52,852 nucleotides of DNA, taken from assembly GCF_020866965.1 (NCBI RefSeq), contig NZ_JAJATX010000024.1, positions 1-52,852 on the forward strand, read 5' to 3'. The notes under the pieces are model-generated. The model was not told the origin of the DNA. It saw only the letters and a list, made by a program, of their open reading frames with translations, and ran no database searches. Position numbers and translations under genes: made by a program. Below, one piece after another: positions 25,646-34,977 of this stretch (its first letter is position 1; each line of letters opens with the position of its first letter). The DNA comes from Microvirga roseola (GTDB lineage Bacteria; Pseudomonadota; Alphaproteobacteria; Rhizobiales; Beijerinckiaceae).

Positions 25646-27457
25646 ATGGTTAGCAGGTTTGGACGAATCCTTGTCTTCTTAAGCGCGATCGTCTTCACAG
25701 GCGTGGGCCTGAGTGCCGCACCCGTGGCCGAGGCGCTGCGGCATGGCATCGCCATGCATGGGGAGCCCGCCTTGCCGCCCGACTTCGGGCACCTGCCTTA
25801 TGCCGATCCCGGCGCCCGGAAAGGCGGCCGAATCACCCTCGCCCTCCAGGGCTCCTTCGACAGCCTGAACCCGCTGATCGTGCTTGGCGTCGCCCCGGAC
25901 GTAGTCCCCCGATACGTGCTCCAGAGCCTGATGATGCGCTCGACCGACGAGCCGTTCACGATGTACGGCCTCGTGGCCCGCTCGGTAGAGATGCCGGATG
26001 ACCGGAGCTCCATCACCTTCAACCTCGATCCGAGGGCTCGCTTTTCCGACGGCCATCCCCTGACCGCCGAGGACGTCCACTTCACCTTCGAACTCCTGAA
26101 AAAGCACGGGAAGCCCTTCTACCGTTCGAGCTTCGGGCAGGTGAAGGCCGTCGAGATCCTCGATCCCCATCGTATCGGCTTCGACCTGTCAGGCTCCAAT
26201 GACAGGGAACTGCCGCTCATCATCGCTATGATGTCGATTTTCCCAGCTCATGCCACGGATAAGGAGGCCTTCGACAAGACCACCCTCACCCCTCCCATTG
26301 GCTCGGGTCCCTACGTCATTACGGAGGTCAAGCCGGGCGAGCGTGTCGTTCTCAAACGCCGCTCCGACTTCTGGGCCGAGGACCTGCCGATCACACGCGG
26401 GCTCTATAATTTCGACGAGATCCGGTACGACTTCTACCGCGACGCCAACACCTTGTTTGAGGCCTTCAAGGCCGGACTCTACGACTTCAGGCTTGAAGGC
26501 GATCCCAGCCGCTGGGCGACTGGATACGACATTCCATCCGTCCGCGATGGACGCATCGTCCGCGAAACCATGCCGATCCGCATGCCAAAGGGCATGAACG
26601 GCTTTGTCTTCAATACCCGCCGTCCGATCTTCAGCGATTCCCGGGTGCGGGAGGCGTTGGGCTATATGTTCGATTTCGAGTGGGTGAACCGCAACCTCTT
26701 CTTCGACCTGCTCACCCGTTCCGACAGCTACTTTGCCGGGTCTGACCTCTCGTCTGCCGGCAAACCCGCCGACGAGCGAGAGCGAAAGCTCCTGGCCGCC
26801 TTCCCCGGTGCGGTTCGGGAGGACATTCTCGAGGGGCGCTGGTCGCCACCCTCGCCCGACGGATCCGGTCGCGACCGAGACATGGCCCACCGGGCGCTCG
26901 AACTTCTCGGCCAGGCGGGCTGGCAGATCGAGAACGGCGTTCTTCGCAAGTCGGAAACTGGGGAGCCTTTCGCTTTCGAGATGCTGGTGAATTCCCGTCA
27001 GCAGGAACGGCTTGCCCTGAACCTCGCCCAGTCCCTCTCAAGGATCGGAATCCGGGCCAACGTCCGGCTGGTGGACGATGTGCAGTATTGGCGGCGCCTG
27101 GCGGAATTCGACTTCGACATGATCCAGTGGGCCTGGTCTGCGACGGCCTCGCCCGGCAACGAGCAGCGCAACCGCTGGGGCTCGAAGGCTGCACAGCAAA
27201 GCGGTTCCTTCAACCGTGCCGGCGTCCAATCCCCAGCCATCGACCGGATGATCGATGCGCTGCTCAAGGCAAGAAGCCGGAAGGATTTCGTCTCCGCAGT
27301 GAGGGCGCTGGACCGGATTCTGCTATCCGGACTTTATGTCATTCCGCTGTTCCATGTGGGAGATCAGTGGCTTGCCTATGACAGCAGCGTTCAGAGGCCG
27401 GCCGCCACGCCTCTCTTCGGAGCCAATATCGACACGTGGTGGCGTAAGCAGGAGTGA
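25646..27457 (+). CDS. Oligopeptide-type ABC transporter substrate-binding protein (YejA-like)
   Basis: This 603-residue family 5 periplasmic binding protein has a signal peptide (about 1-30, core LVFLSAIVFTGVGLSA), the HGIAMHGEPALP and DPGARKGG segments typical of the YejA/microcin C group, and a normal length for it. Ligands are usually peptides or peptide-like compounds. No permease or ATPase gene is adjacent, so it must work with a transporter encoded elsewhere, for example a yejBEF-type set. It appears to be transcribed alone from the region between it and the IalB-family gene. Confidence 0.9.
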   Translation: MVSRFGRILVFLSAIVFTGVGLSAAPVAEALRHGIAMHGEPALPPDFGHLPYADPGARKGGRITLALQGSFDSLNPLIVLGVAPDVVPRYVLQSLMMRSTDEPFTMYGLVARSVEMPDDRSSITFNLDPRARFSDGHPLTAEDVHFTFELLKKHGKPFYRSSFGQVKAVEILDPHRIGFDLSGSNDRELPLIIAMMSIFPAHATDKEAFDKTTLTPPIGSGPYVITEVKPGERVVLKRRSDFWAEDLPITRGLYNFDEIRYDFYRDANTLFEAFKAGLYDFRLEGDPSRWATGYDIPSVRDGRIVRETMPIRMPKGMNGFVFNTRRPIFSDSRVREALGYMFDFEWVNRNLFFDLLTRSDSYFAGSDLSSAGKPADERERKLLAAFPGAVREDILEGRWSPPSPDGSGRDRDMAHRALELLGQAGWQIENGVLRKSETGEPFAFEMLVNSRQQERLALNLAQSLSRIGIRANVRLVDDVQYWRRLAEFDFDMIQWAWSATASPGNEQRNRWGSKAAQQSGSFNRAGVQSPAIDRMIDALLKARSRKDFVSAVRALDRILLSGLYVIPLFHVGDQWLAYDSSVQRPAATPLFGANIDTWWRKQE

Positions 27458-27588
27458 GTCATCCTGCAACATTGCTGCGGCTCCCGTTGCGCTGCCGTTC
27501 ATGTAGCCGATGAAACAAAAGCCCTGCTTGAGCGTTGAGGTGAGTGTCTCCTCGTCTCGAGTGCCGCGTTTCAACGCAAGGTATTGCC

Positions 27589-27933
27589 ATGAACGGAATG
27601 CAGAAGGTTATCGTCGTCGACAACGGCGAGCGCGCCCCTGACTGTGCTCTGTCTGCGGAACTCGCTGGCATGGGCTATGCCAGCGTCACAGCCCCTTACG
27701 AGACCGCCGAGGATGTTCTTGCGCTCATTCCGCGCCCGGCGGCCGTCGTGGTTCAGATGCCACGGGAGGCCGACTGGTCGGAGCGGCGGCGGTTCCTGGA
27801 GCTTGCAAGCCGCCTGCGCCGAAACCTTGCGGCCAGCCGCACACCCGTGATCATTACGGGCGGCGTGAACGGAGCGGCCACGATGCTCCAGAACCAGCTC
27901 GGCGTCCGGGCCGTTGCTGCACCCGAACTCTGA
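27589..27933 (+). CDS. Small degenerate receiver-like protein
   Basis: I do not recognise a named family. The 114-residue product has the strand-helix rhythm of a CheY-like receiver: KVIVVDNG at the N terminus, PAAVVVQMP where the phospho-acceptor strand should be, and TPVIITGG near 85-92. The aspartate is replaced by Q56, only one acidic residue is left at the first loop (D11), and the conserved lysine and last helix are missing. It would not be phosphorylated and may be a decoy or a protein-interaction domain. AAGG is 8 bases before the ATG. It ends 4 bases from the convergent serine hydrolase. Confidence 0.65.
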   Translation: MNGMQKVIVVDNGERAPDCALSAELAGMGYASVTAPYETAEDVLALIPRPAAVVVQMPREADWSERRRFLELASRLRRNLAASRTPVIITGGVNGAATMLQNQLGVRAVAAPEL

Positions 27934-27937
27934 TCCG

Positions 27938-28813
27938 CTACCTGTCCAGGAGCTCGAAAGCTCTTCCTTCCGTCCTAGACTGATCCTCGCTTGTGGCGAA
28001 ATAGACTGCTGTCCGCGCCGGCTGTGCCGATGATGCCTGATAGACGGCAATGGTGCTGCCCGGCCCGCCTCCTGTGTGGCCTGCCACATGCATTCCACCG
28101 GTGGCTTCGCCCGTCATCACGCCCAACCCGTATCCTGGCTTCATCCAGGGCCGATTCCCGATCGGCCCCGGCAAGGTGTAGGGCATCAGCATGTCCTTCA
28201 ACTGTTCCGGGTGCAGGAGGCTTCCTGCGAGGAAACGGTCGAGGAGGAGCGCCGCATCTTGAACCGGACCGACCAACAGCCCGTGATAGACCCAGCCCGG
28301 ATGATAGGCCTCTGCGCTGCCCATCTCCACACCGTCGAGATCGGACCTTTCCAGCGCAACGCTCGCCCCCTCGATGCCGAGGGGAAGGAAAACCAGGCGA
28401 TGCAGGGCAGCGTTCAGGTTGCCGTCGCCCACGGTTTCGATCAACTGCCGCACAAAGAGATAGCCGACATTGGAGTATTCCCACCCCTTGCCCGTCGGGA
28501 AGCGCAATCTGTCGATGTCGGTGCGCTTGAGCAGGTCGGGCACGCTCCAGGGATCTTCGTGACGCGCAACCGCCTCGTGATAGCTCTTGAGCCAGCCGTA
28601 ATCCGCCAGCCCTGAACGGTGCTGGAGCAGGTGCCTCAAGGTGTAGGGCCGGTCCGGCAGCGGCTCATCGAGCGCCAGTACGCCATCGCGGACGAGCACC
28701 AGGGCGGCAGCGGCGAGGACGGTCTTTGTAAAGCTCCACCAGGGTACGGCGCGATCCGTTCCACCTGAGTCGATGACGACGCCCTTCTCCACGACGGCCC
28801 AGGCTTCGGTCAT
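27938..28813 (-). CDS. Serine hydrolase, beta-lactamase (class C/PBP-like) family
   Basis: This 291-residue serine hydrolase shows the three penicillin-recognising motifs: S27-x-x-K30 in WSFTK, Y113-S-N in EYSNVGY, and HTGG at 246-249 in the KTG position. It lacks a signal peptide, so a cytoplasmic esterase or peptidase is more likely than a beta-lactamase. It is somewhat short for the family because the N-terminal part before SxxK is brief. It lies 13 bases downstream of mfd on the same strand and is probably on the same transcript. Confidence 0.85.
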   Translation of the reverse strand: MTEAWAVVEKGVVIDSGGTDRAVPWWSFTKTVLAAAALVLVRDGVLALDEPLPDRPYTLRHLLQHRSGLADYGWLKSYHEAVARHEDPWSVPDLLKRTDIDRLRFPTGKGWEYSNVGYLFVRQLIETVGDGNLNAALHRLVFLPLGIEGASVALERSDLDGVEMGSAEAYHPGWVYHGLLVGPVQDAALLLDRFLAGSLLHPEQLKDMLMPYTLPGPIGNRPWMKPGYGLGVMTGEATGGMHVAGHTGGGPGSTIAVYQASSAQPARTAVYFATSEDQSRTEGRAFELLDR

Positions 28814-28826
28814 GCCTCTTCCCCGA

Positions 28827-31800
28827 TCAGGCGGCTTTCTTTTCGGCGATGCGCACGAGGCTGCGCAGGATCGTCGTCGAGGCCTTGATGCGCTCGTCCG
28901 GCGTTTCGACGTCGCGAATGAAGACGACCTTCATGTCCGGGCGCACCTTCGCGAAGGAGGCCTGCTCCGTCACGTAGGAAATGAGCCCCGTCGGATTGGC
29001 GAAAGCATTGTCGCGGAAGGAGATGATGATGCCCTTCGGCCCACCATCCACCTTCTCCACATTGGCGCGACGGCAGAGCACCTTGATCGCCATGATCTTG
29101 AGAAGCTGGTCCACCTCGGACGGCACCGGCCCGAACCGGTCGATGAGTTCCGCCCGGAAGGCGTCGATCTCCTGGTCGGTCTCGAAGGTCGATAGACGGC
29201 GATAAAGCCCTAGCCGAAGCTGCAGGTCGGCAATGTAACTCTCGGGGATCATCACCGGCGCGCCGACTGCGATGGTGGGCGACCACTGGTCCTCCGTCGG
29301 CTCCTCGATGCCGGCCTTGAGCTGTGCCACGGCCTCCTCCAGCATCTGCTGGTAGAGCTCGTACCCGACTTCCTTGATGTGGCCGGACTGCTCCTCGCCC
29401 AACAGATTGCCCGCGCCGCGAATGTCGAGGTCGTGGGAGGCGAGCTGGAAGCCTGCGCCCAAAGTATCGAGAGTCTGCAGAACCTTCAGGCGGCGCTCTG
29501 CCTGCACCGTCAGCGACTTGTTGGCCGGTACCGAGAATAGAGCATAGGCTCGGGTTTTGGAGCGTCCGACGCGTCCGCGGAGCTGATAGAGCTGGGACAG
29601 GCCGAACATATCGGCTCGGTGGACGATGAGCGTATTGGCGGTGGGAATATCGAGACCCGACTCGACGATGGTGGTCGACAGCAGGATATCGTACTGGCCC
29701 TCATAGAAGGCCGTCATGACATCCTCGAGCTGGCCCGCCGCCATCTGGCCGTGCGCCACCGCGACCTTCGCTTCCGGCACCTCCTTGTCGAGGAACGCCT
29801 TCACCTCCCCGAGATCATCGAGACGCGGCACCACGTAGAAGGCCTGCCCGCCCCTGTAGCGTTCCCGCAGCAGCGCCTCGCGGATGAGGAGCGGATCGAA
29901 CGGCGTAATGAAGGTGCGCACCGCCAGGCGGTCTACAGGCGGCGTCGTAATGAGCGAGAGTTCGCGCACGCCGGTCAGAGCCAGCTGCAGGGTGCGCGGG
30001 ATCGGCGTCGCTGAGAGGGTCAGCACATGGACCTCTGCGCGCAGCTCCTTCAGACGTTCTTTATGGGTCACGCCGAAATGCTGCTCTTCGTCCACGATGA
30101 TGAGGCCGAGATCCTTGAAAGCGATGGATTTTCCGAGCAGCGCATGGGTGCCCACGACGATATCGACAGTGCCGTCCGTAAGCCCCTCCTTCACCTTCTT
30201 CATCTCTGCCGCAGGGACGAAGCGGGAAGCCTGGGCGACATTGAGCGGGAAACCGCGGAAGCGCTCGGAAAAGGTCTTGAAGTGCTGGCGCGCGAGCAGG
30301 GTCGTGGGCACGACGACGGCGACCTGCTTGCCGCTCATCGCGGCGACGAAAGCCGCGCGCAGCGCCACCTCTGTCTTGCCGAAGCCCACATCGCCACAGA
30401 CGAGCCGGTCCATGGGGCGGCCGGAGCCCATATCATCCAGCACCGCCTCGATGGCGTTCAGCTGGTCTTCCGTCTCATCATAGGGGAAGCGGGCGGCGAA
30501 TTCGTCATAAAGCCCTTCCGGCGGGGCGAGCCGCGGCGCTTCCTTCAGGATGCGGGCGGCGGCGATCTTCATGAGGGCGCCCGCGATTTCGCGGATGCGC
30601 TGCTTCATGCGCGCCTTGCGGGCCTGCCAGGCTCCGCCGCCGAGCTTGTCGAGTTGAACCTCGGTTTCCTCCGACCCGTAGCGGGTCAGGAGTTCGATGT
30701 TCTCGACAGGCAGGAAGAGGCGGTCGCCGCCGGCATAATGCAGCTCGAGGCAGTCATGGGGAGCGCCCGCCGCCTCGATGGTCTTCAGCCCCTCGAAGCG
30801 ACCGATGCCGTGGTCCACGTGGACGACGAGATCGCCCGGTGTCAGAGCCGCGACCTCCGTCAGAAAGTCCTGCGGACGCTTGGACTTGCGCTTCTGGCGC
30901 ACGAGGCGGTCGCCGAGGATGTCCTGCTCGCTGATGACGGCGAGGTCCGCCGCCTCGAAGCCGGATTCCAGGCTCCAGATGCCGACCGGGATTCCGTTTC
31001 GTGGATAGGCCATCGCCTCGGAGAGGCGGCTGATCGGCTTGGTCTGCCTCAGGTCGTGATCCTGGAGAACGTGGCATAGGCGCTCCCGTGAGCCTTCCGA
31101 CCAAGCCCCCAGGATCACCCGGCGCTTGGAGGCCTGAAGATCGCGGATGTGCTTGACCACCGCCTCGAACACGTTTGCGCTCTCGTCGGCGCGCTCCGCG
31201 ATGAAGTTGCGTCCCCGGCGCGCCTCGCAATCGATGACGAGACGTCCTTCCGTTTCCGGAATGGCGAAAGGCGTCAGGCGCGCAAGAGGAAGATGCGAGG
31301 TGCGCTCGGACCATTCGGAGGGCGAGAAATAGAGCGCATCCGGCGGCAGCGGGCGATAAGGCGCAACGCCGGGCTGGTTCTGCCCCATGCCCTCGCGTCG
31401 TGCGTCGTAATAGTCCTTTACCTGCGCGAGGCGTTCGGCGGCTGCGTCGTCCGCCAGGGCATCGAACACCACAGGAACCCCTGGAAGGTAATCGAACAGC
31501 GTATCGAGATGCTCGTGGAACAGCGGCATCCAGTGCTCGAGCCCCGGATAACGCCGGCCTTCGCTGATCGTCTCATAGAGCCGATCGTCGCGGGTCGGTG
31601 CGCCGAAGGCCGCCACGTAGCTCTGCCGGAAGCGCTTGATGCTCTCTGTGGTCAGCTGGACCTCGCTCATGGGAACGAGGTCGAGGGAGCGCAGGGTGCC
31701 GACGGTGCGCTGGGTTTCCGGATCGAAGGAGCGGATCGATTCCAGGGCGTCGCCGAAGAAGTCCAGCCGAACCGGGTTCGGCAGGCCTGCGGGATAGAGA

Positions 31801-32348
31801 TCGATGATGCCGCCGCGGACGGCATATTCGCCCGTATCGCGCACCGTTCCCGTACGCAGGAAGCCGTTGCTCTCCAGCCAATGGATGAGCTGGTTCGTAT
31901 CGACCACATTGCCAGGCGCTGCGGAAAAGGTCTCCGCTGAGATGCGGGCCTTCGGCGGCACGCGCTGAACGAAAGCATTAACGGTGGTCGAGAGAATGCG
32001 CGGCTTGTCCTCGGAGGTCTTGGACCGGGCGAGCCGCGCCAGGGTCGTCATGCGCTGCGCGGTGATGGCGGCATTGGGCGATACCCGGTCGTATGGCTGG
32101 CAGTCCCAGGCCGGAAACGTCAGGATCTCGATCTCCGGTGCGATGAAACCAAGACCATTGGCGAAGTTCTGCTGGCGCTGCCCGTCGCGGGCGACGTGCA
32201 CGAGAACCGCTGGCCCCTCCACCTGTCCCGACAGGCCCCGCGCCAGATCGGCGACCGCCATGGCATCGAAACCGTCCGGGACGCTCGACAGCGTCAGGCT
32301 TTGACCCTTCTTCAGGGCATCCAAGGCACGGATCAATGCAGGCTTCAT
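28827..32348 (-). CDS. mfd: Transcription-repair coupling factor Mfd
   Basis: Mfd removes RNA polymerase stalled at DNA damage and recruits UvrA. The 1173-residue protein is full length: UvrB-like N-terminal modules, the RNA polymerase-interacting domain near 490-560 (LTPGDLVVHVDHGIGRF), the translocase with Walker A GDVGFGKT at 652-659 and a DEEQHFG box, and the C-terminal TRCF domain. The ATG at 32348 has no strong ribosome site. It lies 76 bases after sdhE on the same strand, the usual recG/sdhE-mfd layout of Rhizobiales. Confidence 0.97.
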   Translation of the reverse strand: MKPALIRALDALKKGQSLTLSSVPDGFDAMAVADLARGLSGQVEGPAVLVHVARDGQRQQNFANGLGFIAPEIEILTFPAWDCQPYDRVSPNAAITAQRMTTLARLARSKTSEDKPRILSTTVNAFVQRVPPKARISAETFSAAPGNVVDTNQLIHWLESNGFLRTGTVRDTGEYAVRGGIIDLYPAGLPNPVRLDFFGDALESIRSFDPETQRTVGTLRSLDLVPMSEVQLTTESIKRFRQSYVAAFGAPTRDDRLYETISEGRRYPGLEHWMPLFHEHLDTLFDYLPGVPVVFDALADDAAAERLAQVKDYYDARREGMGQNQPGVAPYRPLPPDALYFSPSEWSERTSHLPLARLTPFAIPETEGRLVIDCEARRGRNFIAERADESANVFEAVVKHIRDLQASKRRVILGAWSEGSRERLCHVLQDHDLRQTKPISRLSEAMAYPRNGIPVGIWSLESGFEAADLAVISEQDILGDRLVRQKRKSKRPQDFLTEVAALTPGDLVVHVDHGIGRFEGLKTIEAAGAPHDCLELHYAGGDRLFLPVENIELLTRYGSEETEVQLDKLGGGAWQARKARMKQRIREIAGALMKIAAARILKEAPRLAPPEGLYDEFAARFPYDETEDQLNAIEAVLDDMGSGRPMDRLVCGDVGFGKTEVALRAAFVAAMSGKQVAVVVPTTLLARQHFKTFSERFRGFPLNVAQASRFVPAAEMKKVKEGLTDGTVDIVVGTHALLGKSIAFKDLGLIIVDEEQHFGVTHKERLKELRAEVHVLTLSATPIPRTLQLALTGVRELSLITTPPVDRLAVRTFITPFDPLLIREALLRERYRGGQAFYVVPRLDDLGEVKAFLDKEVPEAKVAVAHGQMAAGQLEDVMTAFYEGQYDILLSTTIVESGLDIPTANTLIVHRADMFGLSQLYQLRGRVGRSKTRAYALFSVPANKSLTVQAERRLKVLQTLDTLGAGFQLASHDLDIRGAGNLLGEEQSGHIKEVGYELYQQMLEEAVAQLKAGIEEPTEDQWSPTIAVGAPVMIPESYIADLQLRLGLYRRLSTFETDQEIDAFRAELIDRFGPVPSEVDQLLKIMAIKVLCRRANVEKVDGGPKGIIISFRDNAFANPTGLISYVTEQASFAKVRPDMKVVFIRDVETPDERIKASTTILRSLVRIAEKKAA

Positions 32349-32424
32349 GGCTAATGTCGGGTCAATGGAAGAAGAACGCGGACCTCACAGCCCGGTTCGT
32401 ATGGTGGGAAGCTCTTTCGCGGCG

Positions 32425-32721
32425 TCAGACGTGAATTGGCGATGTGTGGGAATGAAAGCCCTTCAGGCGCCGGAACAGGGAAGTATCGTAGTTCGAGGGT
32501 GTCTCGATCTCACCGGTGATCCAGCCCAGAAGGTCCCGGTCGGGCACTTCGATCAGGCGCTCGAACTCGGTGAGGTCCTCGTCGGACAGGGCCCCGATCT
32601 CCGCATCCGCGAATCGGCCCATGATGAGGTCCATCTCCCGCATGCCTCGGTGCCAGGCGCGAAAGAGGATCTGCTTGCGGCGAACGTCGAGATCGGCGCT
32701 GCTGCGTGTCGTTCCGCTCAT
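32425..32721 (-). CDS. sdhE: Succinate dehydrogenase assembly factor SdhE (FAD assembly factor)
   Basis: SdhE promotes covalent FAD attachment to SdhA. The 98-residue protein has the RGxxE motif (RGMRE) in the first helical part, followed by the D/E-rich LSDEDLTEFERLIEVPDRDLLGWI segment of the family. GGAG lies 7 bases before the ATG. It is divergent from recG across 90 bases and upstream of mfd, an arrangement seen in many alphaproteobacteria with no obvious functional link to repair. Confidence 0.93.
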   Translation of the reverse strand: MSGTTRSSADLDVRRKQILFRAWHRGMREMDLIMGRFADAEIGALSDEDLTEFERLIEVPDRDLLGWITGEIETPSNYDTSLFRRLKGFHSHTSPIHV

Positions 32722-32811
32722 GAAGATGCTCCGGGTCCTGGAAAGTTAGCGTCGCCTCGGGTCGGCTAGGCCGCTATATAACCATCTCCACCCGACTTAC
32801 CACCCACTTGA

Positions 32812-34929
32812 ATGTCCCTGCGCCCCTCCATCCTCGATCCGCTCTTCGCCCCGGCCGATACCCTGCCTGGCGTCGGCCCCAAGATCGCCCTCCTCCTCGA
32901 CCGCCTGCTGGGTGAGCCGGGCCGTCCGGCGCGGGTGATGGATCTGCTGTTCCACGTGCCGAGCAGCGGCATTTCCCGGGAGATGAAGGGGGCTATCGCC
33001 GACGCGCCTGTCGGGGAGCCTGTCACGCTGTCCGTCACCGTGGTCGCCCACCGCGCGCCTCCTCCGGGACGGCGTGCGCCTTACCGGATCCTGGCGGAGG
33101 ACGAGACCGGGGACGTTACGCTCATCTTCTTCAACGGGCAGAAGGCCCGGCTCGAAAAGCTCCTGCCCATGGGCGAGCGCCGTTATGTCTCGGGCAAGAT
33201 CGAGCTTTGGGATGGACGCCGCCAGATGGTCCACCCGGACCGGATCCTGGACGAGCGGGGGCTCGAGAACCTGCCGGCCGTCGAGGCGGTCTATGGGCTG
33301 ACCGAGGGGCTTTCCTCGCGCATGGTCGGACGGTACATCGGCGCGGCCCTTGAGAAAGTGCCGTCCCTGCCCGAATGGCAGGATCCTGCCTGGCTCGACC
33401 GGAACGCCCTGCCAGATCTCCGGCAGGCGCTTTTCGCCCTCCACAGGCCCGACAATGCGGCAGCTCTTTCGGAGGAAGCCCTTGCCAAGTCCGCGCCGCG
33501 CCGGCGACTGGCCTACGACGAGCTGCTGGCCTCGCAGCTTGCCCTGGCGCTCGTCAGAAGCCGCATGCGTCGGCTGCCGGGGCGGGTAAATGCGGGAGAC
33601 GGCCACCTGGTCGAGCAACTGAAAAGCGCCCTGCCCTTCGGACTGACAGGATCCCAGGCCCAAGCAGTGGAGGACATCCGCCGCGATCTGGTGTCGGACA
33701 AGAAAATGTTGCGCCTCCTCCAGGGCGATGTCGGCTCGGGCAAGACCGTGGTCGGGCTGCTCGCCATGGCAAGCGCGATCGTGGTGGGCCGGCAGGCGGC
33801 CATGATGGCCCCAACAGAGATCCTGGCCCGCCAGCATTATGAGCGCCTCGCCCCCATGGCCGAACAGGCAGGCCTCACCACTGCTCTCCTGACCGGGCGC
33901 GAGAAAGGCGCGGCGCGCAAAGCCGTGCTTGCCGGGCTTGCGGATGGCAGCATCCAGATCGCGGTTGGAACGCACGCCCTCTTCCAGGAAGGAGTCGCAT
34001 TCCAGGATCTCGGCATTGCAGTCGTGGACGAGCAGCACCGTTTCGGCGTCCACCAGCGCCTTGCACTCGGCTCCAAAGGCGAGGCGGTGGACATTCTCGT
34101 CATGACCGCAACGCCTATCCCACGCACCCTGGCGCTCACCTATTTCGGCGACATGGACGTGTCCGTGCTGAGCGAAAAGCCGGCGGGCCGCAAACCCATC
34201 GCGACGAAGCTGATTTCCATCGAGCGTCTCGACGAGGTGATCGGCGGAATCGGGCGCGCCATCGCCAATGGCGATCAGGTCTATTGGGTCTGTCCTCTCG
34301 TGGGGGAATCGGAGACGGTCGACCTCGCCGCCGCCGAGGAGCGTTTCGAGACTCTCAAGAGCCTCTTCGGAGAGCAGGTCGGCCTCGTCCACGGCAAGAT
34401 GGCCGGCAAGGACAAGGATGCCGCCATGGAGCGGTTCTCGCGCGCCGAGACCAAGATCCTCGTTTCCACGACCGTGATCGAGGTCGGCGTCGACGTCCCG
34501 AATGCCACCATCATGGTGGTGGAGCATGCGGAGCGTTTCGGTCTCGCGCAGCTACACCAGTTGCGCGGGCGCATCGGCCGGGGCTCGAAACCCTCGACCT
34601 GTCTTCTGATATACAAGGGCCCGCTCGGGCAGGTCGCCCAGGCGCGGCTCGAGATGATGCGGCAGACCGAGGACGGGTTTCGCATCGCGGAGGAGGACCT
34701 ACGCCTTCGCGGGGAAGGCGAGGTGCTGGGCACCCGCCAGTCCGGCACGCCCGGCTTCAAGCTGGCGCGACTGGAGGTCGATGGTGATCTGCTCGCCGCC
34801 GCCCGTGACGACGCCCGCCTGATCGTGGACCGGGACCCGGAGCTTATGACCGAACGCGGGCAGGCCTTGCGGGTGCTGCTCTACCTGTTCGAGCGGGATT
34901 CCGCGATCAGACTGCTCAGGGCGGGATAG
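32812..34929 (+). CDS. recG: ATP-dependent DNA helicase RecG
   Basis: RecG reverses stalled forks and processes Holliday junctions and R-loops. The 705-residue protein has a wedge/OB domain (about 60-160), helicase domain 1 with Walker A GDVGSGKT at 305-312 and DEQH at 406-409, the TATPIPRTLALT motif, and helicase domain 2 with the QLRGRIGRG motif. The ATG at 32812 is the natural start. Convergent with glmS; a 48-base gap follows, with a weak CCCGGC/GCCGGG hairpin at 34939-34962 that may act as a shared terminator. Confidence 0.97.
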   Translation: MSLRPSILDPLFAPADTLPGVGPKIALLLDRLLGEPGRPARVMDLLFHVPSSGISREMKGAIADAPVGEPVTLSVTVVAHRAPPPGRRAPYRILAEDETGDVTLIFFNGQKARLEKLLPMGERRYVSGKIELWDGRRQMVHPDRILDERGLENLPAVEAVYGLTEGLSSRMVGRYIGAALEKVPSLPEWQDPAWLDRNALPDLRQALFALHRPDNAAALSEEALAKSAPRRRLAYDELLASQLALALVRSRMRRLPGRVNAGDGHLVEQLKSALPFGLTGSQAQAVEDIRRDLVSDKKMLRLLQGDVGSGKTVVGLLAMASAIVVGRQAAMMAPTEILARQHYERLAPMAEQAGLTTALLTGREKGAARKAVLAGLADGSIQIAVGTHALFQEGVAFQDLGIAVVDEQHRFGVHQRLALGSKGEAVDILVMTATPIPRTLALTYFGDMDVSVLSEKPAGRKPIATKLISIERLDEVIGGIGRAIANGDQVYWVCPLVGESETVDLAAAEERFETLKSLFGEQVGLVHGKMAGKDKDAAMERFSRAETKILVSTTVIEVGVDVPNATIMVVEHAERFGLAQLHQLRGRIGRGSKPSTCLLIYKGPLGQVAQARLEMMRQTEDGFRIAEEDLRLRGEGEVLGTRQSGTPGFKLARLEVDGDLLAAARDDARLIVDRDPELMTERGQALRVLLYLFERDSAIRLLRAG

Positions 34930-34977
34930 CTACGTACACCCGGCAGCTTCCCAGCCGCCGGGATGCCAAGAAGAGCG

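Noticed and set aside
32797..34527. Open frame of 576 codons on the minus strand
   Set aside because: Antisense to recG and without any family motif.
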